A stretch of 64,000 nucleotides of DNA from Catonia carolina (lineage: Eukaryota; Arthropoda; Insecta; Hemiptera; Achilidae): assembly GCA_035578175.1 (NCBI GenBank), contig JAQMRL010000003.1, forward strand, positions 57,334,672 through 57,398,671. The letters are read 5' to 3'. Positions 58,758 through 64,000 of this stretch are shown here, piece by piece. How positions within the stretch are numbered: position 1 is the stretch's first letter; the number at the start of each line of letters is the position of its first letter. A program made the translations under genes and the position numbers. Below the pieces are notes generated by a model. That model was given only the letters and a program-made list of their open reading frames with translations. It had not been told where the DNA came from and ran no database searches.

Positions 58758-59609
58758 GTTAAGATAATAATTAGTCTATAAAAAATATTTTTCAAAACTA
58801 AAGACGACAGCCTCGTAGACGCACAGTATTCGGCACACTAGCAAAACAAAACTCGCATTCTCCAGACGTAGGCTGCCATTTTGAATGTTTGGTTGAAGCG
58901 TTGTCATTGGCGGATACGGATTGCGTGAGTTTTGACACAAATTAGGCGGTTGGAGTTTGTGACTTTTGATTTAATTGTTAGACTTGTTAGCTAAAAAAGA
59001 TGGGATAAAGTAAGTTTTGTTCCATACTGCTATGCTTAAACGATGTAGTTCAACACAACAAATCAGATGGCGGTGGTAACTCAATTTTAAAAAAATGGAT
59101 TATGTGAGTACCCCTCAATTGATAATTGGTTTGCTGGCATTTCTCCAGCCACCTCCTCACCAATTGGTCGCCTGAAAGCAATGACCCGAAGGCTGTTTTG
59201 CAGAACTCTTATATATTTCGTGACTGGCGACGGTCACAGACTAAAGTAACTAATATATATAATAAAACTTAAAACTAAATTTGGAGAGCAAGGGTGAGCC
59301 AGGTTGGTAACCTGGGGAGTGTGCATAAACTCGCTCTCGCGTGCAGGGGAGCCTCTTGGCGCACAAGGCGCCCATCATCAGAAATTTAAATAGAACATAG
59401 TCCCAACAATCAAAAGAAAACGTTCAGAAAAATAGACAATTTAAACTAATAATACAAAACCTAGTTAGGACTATTGTCGCCAATTTACGTCATACCAGCA
59501 AGTGTTTCTCACCATATTATGTTTCCAGCAAGGGAAATATAAATTTTGTGACCAGGTGCCGTTTGATTCAGACCTGGGACAGCTCCTTAGTTATACTACA
59601 TGACGAAGA
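58758..59609. other. Mixed-composition spacer, possibly LINE 3'UTR and a promoter-like box
   Basis: GC rises in 58800-59000 and 59100-59400. The minus strand has TATATAAG (59208-59215) followed by GC-richer DNA, and a CTGATGATGGGCGCC hairpin near 59375; neither could be tied to a known element. The part next to 59610 may be 3'UTR of the LINE there. Confidence 0.3.
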
Positions 59610-59845
59610 TAGAACTTCGCTACCTTGTATAGGAACTCCCACACCGGAGCGCTATGCACCTCTCAGTACAAGCTCTCACGTACCGTGAGGAGCCAATTTT
59701 CCCCTTTGGACTTGAAACTCCAGGGTCAGTTGCTGCCTGGACCCCCCCCCCCCAAGAGCGGGGCAGTCGTACAATAGATGGTCTTGTGACTGGATCTCCC
59801 CCCAGACACACGAATCATCATCCAGCAGGCAAAACCTCTTTAAAT
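59610..59845 (-). mobile_element. R1/I-like LINE ORF2 C-terminal zinc-knuckle fragment
   Basis: The minus strand encodes FCLLDDSCVWGEIQSQDHLL then YDCPALG and, through a poly-G run, RQQLTLEFQVQRGKLAPHGT to a stop near 59686. The 'CxCGE...DHLLYDCP' motif is the C-terminal CCHC of R1/I-type ORF2; here the second Cys is Trp. A 12-base C run (59742-59753) is prone to frameshift. Confidence 0.65.
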
Positions 59846-60019
59846 AAGCCCATTACGTTTGTAAAATATTTCTGTTTAAAACTACATTTTTTTCAATATA
59901 TGAAACCTGCACGGTCAACAATACTTAAAAAAGGATCAACCGAAGGTAACGAATAATTTCTAAATTGTAAAGATAACTTTTCGAATTCGTTCTGAAGTTT
60001 TGTAGTTTCTTGTACTTAC

Positions 60020-60376
60020 CTTAAATCCGGTTGGCGACCAGTTAACGAATTGAATCGAACGTTTACTTTTAATGTTATTAATGGCAGAATTAACTTCGAC
60101 TGGTGAAACATCCCCTCGCCAAAGCATTGTAACAGCAATATATTTTCCTTGTCTTGGATCACATTTCACCATCTGACTACCAGGTTCAAAACAAGTATTG
60201 GCCAGTTGTCCAACAGATGCCGCTTCATAACCTGATCTCCTAATTGGAATTATAGGTGCGTATGTGATAAGTGGAAAATGAATCCTCGGATACGGAACCA
60301 AATTTGTCTGCGTTTCTAATAAGTCAACATTAACTGCACCTTCAAACCTTAGTGGAGCTGTAACTGACGATATAAC
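60020..60376 (-). CDS. Alpha-tubulin, one internal exon, divergent isoform
   Basis: 119 codons in phase 0, reading [60 protein letters not shown] and [14 protein letters not shown]. This corresponds to roughly residues 234-352 of alpha-tubulin (second half of the intermediate domain), the microtubule subunit that pairs with beta-tubulin. Splice sites are good: a T-rich tract with TTTTTTACAG before the exon and AAG/GTAAGT after it. No stop or frameshift. It differs from ordinary alpha-tubulin at many usually fixed places: [20 protein letters not shown] where [20 protein letters not shown] is usual, [15 protein letters not shown] for ACCMLYRGDVVPKDV, and NWSPTG for DWCPTG. It thus resembles a fast-evolving, perhaps germline-type, paralogue. 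Neighbouring exons were sought on both sides and not found in the window. A decaying gene copy is the alternative. Confidence 0.9.
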
Positions 60377-60499
60377 CTGTAAAAAATTAACTCAATAAAT
60401 TGCTGTCTTATTAGATTTACTGTATTAATTGTTTACTTATTCTGTCAAAGAATCAAGCTTTTATTACAGCAACTAAAACGATACCTATCTCTTCCGTGG

Positions 60500-60575
60500 T
60501 TCAAACCCTAGTAAAGGTAGTTACTTTTATACGGATTATCAGTGTACTTTGAGGGTTGGGGTTCAATTAATACTC
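60500..60575 (+). mobile_element. SINE family F, fragment
   Basis: GGTTCAAACCCTAGTAAAGG and GTAGTTACTTTTATACGGAT, then GTGTACTTTGAGGGTTGGGG and TTCAATTAA: the B-box part and body start of family F, cut at both ends. Lies upstream of the tubulin exon in the gene's orientation, within the presumed intron. Confidence 0.75.
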
Positions 60576-60666
60576 CATTAATTTCAATTTTGTATTTATT
60601 TACTTAATTTACATCAATTCTCTCAAAAACAAGTTTGTTTAGTTATTTTTGTTTTATTTTTAGTTT

Positions 60667-60857
60667 CCTTAAAGTCGCATCAACAGCTTTGTTATTAGAA
60701 ACTACGGTGGGTTATCTTACTTTAAAAAAGGGTTTTTTGACATGTAATAACTTCCAGGCCCTAGCAAAGAATCGAACCCGGGATCTCCACGTTGTAGGCT
60801 AGCGTGCTACCACTACGTTAAACAAAAAAAAAAAAAAACTACGTTATAGAGGCGACC
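60667..60857 (-). mobile_element. SINE family G copy 2, disrupted by a poly(A) insertion
   Basis: Minus strand: TGGTAGCACGCTAGCC, GGGTTCGATTC (B box), ACCCACCGTAGT and TGATGCGACTTTAAGG match copy 1. The head is split near the A box by 17 bases of A-rich sequence (60821-60837). More diverged than copy 1. Also within the presumed tubulin intron. Confidence 0.8.
60821..60837. mobile_element. Poly(A)-only insertion with 9-bp target duplication
   Basis: AACAAAAAAAAAAAAAA lies between two copies of ACTACGTTA (60812-60820 and 60838-60846) inside SINE G copy 2. Copy 1 has the site uninterrupted (reading CTACGCTACG reversed). It looks like LINE-machinery insertion of a tail and nothing else. Confidence 0.65.
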
Positions 60858-62239
60858 AAAAATTTGTGTTGAATTAAGAAAGTAATGACATAATTAAGCG
60901 TTTAACGAAGTTATTTTTCGTTAAACCTAAAATATATTATTTTTGAACCCTAATTTTGTGTTTTATGTCTGAAATTTTGAAAACGATGGAAAATACAGTT
61001 CTGAGAACTAATTTAATGAATTTTTCATGTTTAAAACCATAGAATGCCACCACAAATTTCAGTAAAGCCTTAAAAATTTCAGTATGGCCTCATTTTACTA
61101 GGGTAGCTGAATTTTAGGCAGGAATAACTCACTAACGAAGCGTTTCCGGAATTATGTTAGAATGAACATTTTTCCTTTTATTTAACTACATTATCACTTT
61201 TAGAGTTAGGCCTTACCTTTTAAATATACCCTGTATTTCGGACGTTCCATAAGTTTTATGATTGGTCATTTATCTTTCTACTTCAGATATTTAGTTATTT
61301 TAGTAGACTACACTTCCGCGTAATATGACTAAAACGAAACCCATTTAGAAAATAAAGAAGGCCTAGACAGAATTATCGAGTAGAAGTCCAGGAAGAAGAA
61401 ATATTGTTACGATTATTGGTGGTCAGGATTAATGGTAGCAGGAAATCTTTGACAGGGAAAAATCGGAAGTAGGCGTTATTGAAAAATGAAAGAAAGGACC
61501 AACAGTGCCACTATTTCTAACAAAGTATGTTATGATTTATTGATTCTCCTGAAATAAATATAAATGAATAAAGTTTAAAGACACATGAAAAAAAATTATC
61601 TGTTGCATGTTCTTCTGAAATTTATTGAATTATGAAAGCTAAATTATACAATAAATTGATTTAACTGTATTCATGAAGACCTCATGGTGAAACACATAAA
61701 ACCTTTTAAATACGCATCGGGTTTAATATTTAAATTGGAAAACTGGATAACAATTATAAAATATTTGAAAAGGATTTTGACTGCCTGTTAAAATTTAGTA
61801 AAAAGCATTGGCTGAACTTACGTGAACAATAAATTTTTGTACATTATTCACCCTCAAGCTGATCCGGTGTATTTTCTGTTATAGAGAACAGTAAAATTTC
61901 TACCATTGAAATTTTACCCATTTTTTTCCAACTTTGTCGGACTATCACAAGATCTTTGTAGTACTAATGGATAAGTAGTATGAATATCCATTAGAAATCA
62001 ATGAAAAATACTCAGGCTGGCAGAGAATCTTATGGGTAATACAAGGTACGTTAAGTAATAATGAGACAAATTAATGTTGAAAAAACAATTCATTCAATGA
62101 CTATGAAACATTTTTAAGAGTCAAGTTGACAACCTTGGAAAGGCTGTTAACTAGTTGTTTGATCAAAATTAATACAAACATAACTACGCTTAATAAAAAT
62201 AAACATTTCAAAATGCCTCCTCGGCTTGATATGTGTGGA
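60858..62239. other. AT-rich spacer, no gene seen
   Basis: Searched on the minus strand for upstream alpha-tubulin exons (for example the GGGTGSG loop); none seen. Confidence 0.4.
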
Positions 62240-62631
62240 CTGCGACGGACGAATAATAGTCTGTAATAAGAGTTTTCCTATCCGAAGGTTTAAAAATGGC
62301 GGAAATTTACTCAAGAATGTTGGAACAGTATAGTGACAAGATTTTAAGCTGCAGTTATGTGTATAAGTGAGTGAAATAGTTTGAGTGGAAACATCCAAAT
62401 TCACCAACCAGAAGAAAAGAAATTAAAAATTTACACAACAGCTAGTAAAGTAATTTTGACGGTCTTCTGGGACTCGCAAGGCCCAAGTTTGTGACTATTT
62501 AGAAGAACAATATACTGTAGACAGTGAGTAGGTACTACTTTAACATGCTCCAACGAAAACTAAAACCTGTAAGTAGGTGAAAACGTAAAATTACTCTCTC
62601 AAAAGATGTGAAATCTTGCATGACAACACGC
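62240..62631 (+). mobile_element. Mariner-family transposase remnant, internally deleted
   Basis: Plus-strand pieces: VIRVFLSEGLKMAEIYSRML then EQYSDKILSCSYVYK (N-terminal helix-turn-helix), a jump to EWKHPNSPTRRK, TTASKVILTVFWDSQGP (the catalytic-core segment ending WDS.G), DYLEEQYTVDSE and MLQRKLKP in shifting frames. The stretch between the helix-turn-helix and EWKHPNSP, with the first catalytic Asp region altered, is shortened. Several stops. It ends where the minus-strand LINE begins. TIRs not found. Confidence 0.75.
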
Positions 62632-62845
62632 TTTTTTTAGTTCATCGTCTCATGACCACCTAGTCACCTGCTCTAAAATTCTTTTCTATCATAGCCTCTT
62701 GAATTGCAGTATCTATTTTTTCTTTGGGCAACCACTTTCTCTATTTTCTGGAAGGAAAAGAAGAAACGCTCTTTGGGGCCACCTGTTCACTGTTATTCTT
62801 TGGACATGCCCGTACCATGCTAACTGTCTAGTCTCTACTCAGTCT
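62632..62845 (-). mobile_element. LINE C-terminus and poly(A) tail, inserted in the mariner remnant
   Basis: Minus strand: ETRQLAWYGHVQRITVNRWP, QRAFLLFLPENRESGCPKKK and, in another frame, DTAIQEAMIEKNFRAGD, then a stop region and AACTAAAAAAAG at 62632-62643. The pattern 'LAWYGHVQRM...RWP..A.......R..GRPKK.W...IQ.AM.E..' marks one LINE group. It is 5'-truncated. Confidence 0.65.
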
Positions 62846-63867
62846 ATTATGTTTGAGAACAGTTTCATTGTTTTATATCTTTATTTCTCCCGTGCTACAC
62901 TTTACAGGCCCTACAAAACCGTGAATTGTGAAAATTAGTCCATCTCTAAGCTATTGTTTATTTCTGAAACTTATTTGCTAGCATTCAGTATACTAAATTC
63001 TTCGATTTCATCTGTGGTTTACCAGACCAAAGCGTAGCATTTATTCGTTGAAGAGAAGCTCTACCCTGATTCATGCGAACCCTAATAACCCGCTCAATCC
63101 TTTCCACAGACGAAAAAATTGACCTAAATTATTTAAATTGTTGATAACAACTGACCTGTCCATTTTTTCTGTTTAAATATATTCGAAAACAATCTAAGCA
63201 TCTGAAAGAACGCGTTTATCTTATTTTGTATAACTTTAAAAATTTTTGTAATGTAAAAATATTATTTTAAATTATAGTCCAGATTTTGACTTTTTAATCA
63301 ACTGACTCATATACTGTTAAGTACTTAAGCTATTAATATGATATATCGGCTTACAGCCAAATCTTTCTTATCGTATACTCGGTTAATAATAACCCAAGCC
63401 ACTTGACAATGTACAAGTTCACAGCTTTGTGAGCAAGAGATATTTTTAAAACAATCACAGTTCAGGTGTTATGTCTTTTACAAAAAAAAAAAAACAATCA
63501 TTCATAAAATTAAATTAAACGTTAAAAATATCATGTAAGATATCAATAGGAAATTCTGCCTCTTGATTCTAAATACAATTATTTGTACTACCCCGATTCC
63601 CAATAACGAAATCTTACACTTTTATGCTTGTTCAGCCAATACAAGTTGCAATGTGCGTGCTTACTGGCTTACGATCTGATCGTATTCAACCTTACAAACT
63701 GAAAATTCACATTTTCTTATAGTAAATGGTATAAAGGTCGTTATTTTAGATAGGGTAATCAAAAATGATGTTATTTCGAATGAAACCTATTTCCGATATC
63801 AGGAAAACCATCATACAACGACTACTTAGGTCAAACCTTTGTAATAAATATAAATACTTATCTTAAT
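62846..63867. other. AT-rich spacer, no gene seen
   Basis: The missing C-terminal end of the mariner transposase was not found to the right of the LINE. Nothing else recognised. Confidence 0.4.
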
Positions 63868-64000
63868 AAAGGGTGATTCAAAAAGAGCGCCGGTTTTTAA
63901 ACGGCTGGTAAATTTTTGTTTATCGGTTGGCAACATTGTTTGACCTCTTTTATATTTTGGAGAACATTCCGATTGACGATTCAGTTGTAGTTTCTCTTGT
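63868..64000 (+). mobile_element. Start of a Tc1/mariner-type transposon cut by the window edge
   Basis: AAAGGGTGATTCAAAAAGAG resembles the terminus of Tc1/mariner-like elements with GGGTGATTCA-type ends, followed by GTTTATCGGTTGGCAACATT, a typical 5' leader. The other end is outside the window, so no TIR check is possible. Confidence 0.4.

Noticed and set aside
59350..59395. Second hammerhead-like motif (CTGATGATGGGCGCC on the minus strand)
   Set aside because: The helix is there, but the GAAA core is replaced (AAGA) and no cleavage triplet is placed correctly.
1..64000. CRISPR array, operon, bacterial-type system or integrated virus
   Set aside because: No regularly spaced repeats, no compact gene arrays and no viral genes; everything recognisable is eukaryotic transposon sequence or the tubulin exon.

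Overview
The window looks like insect nuclear DNA: AT-rich, almost gene-free and dominated by transposable elements. The LINE clades (Jockey, RTE, an R1/I-like type), Tc1/mariner remnants, tRNA-derived SINEs and one divergent alpha-tubulin exon all point to an arthropod. A repeat-swollen hemipteran-type genome is my guess, but nothing here fixes the species. The only piece that looks like a host gene is one alpha-tubulin exon (minus strand, 60020-60376) with good splice signals; its partner exons are not visible.

Layout. 1-1162 is the open 5' part of a Jockey-like LINE ORF1 (minus strand) running off the left edge. 2.5-22 kb holds scattered LINE 3' ends, an internally deleted Tc1/mariner-type element (12209-12836), an LTR-like element (10437-11145), a LINE with a 5' inversion (18762-19190) and a MITE (20983-21256). 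22.9-34.5 kb is rich in one unnamed dispersed family ('family A'), including one copy nested in another, plus a Helitron-like element and two LTR-like repeats (D and E). 37.3-45.7 kb holds a retroposon with a perfect target-site duplication, a Helitron-like element, and a run of same-strand LINE fragments, the best being an RTE reverse transcriptase (43300-44890). 47.2-50.9 kb has a family A copy carrying a 384-bp near-perfect palindrome with hammerhead-ribozyme-like cores, then another E repeat. 53.9-55.1 kb has a SINE and a retroposon split by a D repeat. 58-61 kb has two opposed SINEs, the tubulin exon and further SINE pieces. The right edge has a LINE end inside a mariner remnant and the start of another DNA transposon.

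Dispersed families defined here by comparing copies: A (Helentron/DINE-like, about 0.65-0.95 kb, 13-bp inverted repeats, 3' hairpin, TG tract); B (Helitron-like, TC...CTAG); C (about 400-bp retroposon with an (AAC)n tail, probably mobilised by an RTE-type LINE); D (LTR-like, with a TATA box and a canonical histone-type 3' stem-loop); E (LTR-like, about 720 bp, TATA box); F and G/H (tRNA-derived SINEs).

The most unusual signals are the histone 3'-end stem-loop in both D repeats and the hammerhead-like motifs in the palindrome. Other points are the nested family A insertion that reveals its exact ends, and several clean retrotransposition footprints: SINE target duplications, a twin-priming inversion and a poly(A)-only insertion. 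Everything rests on reading this one window; no database search was possible.
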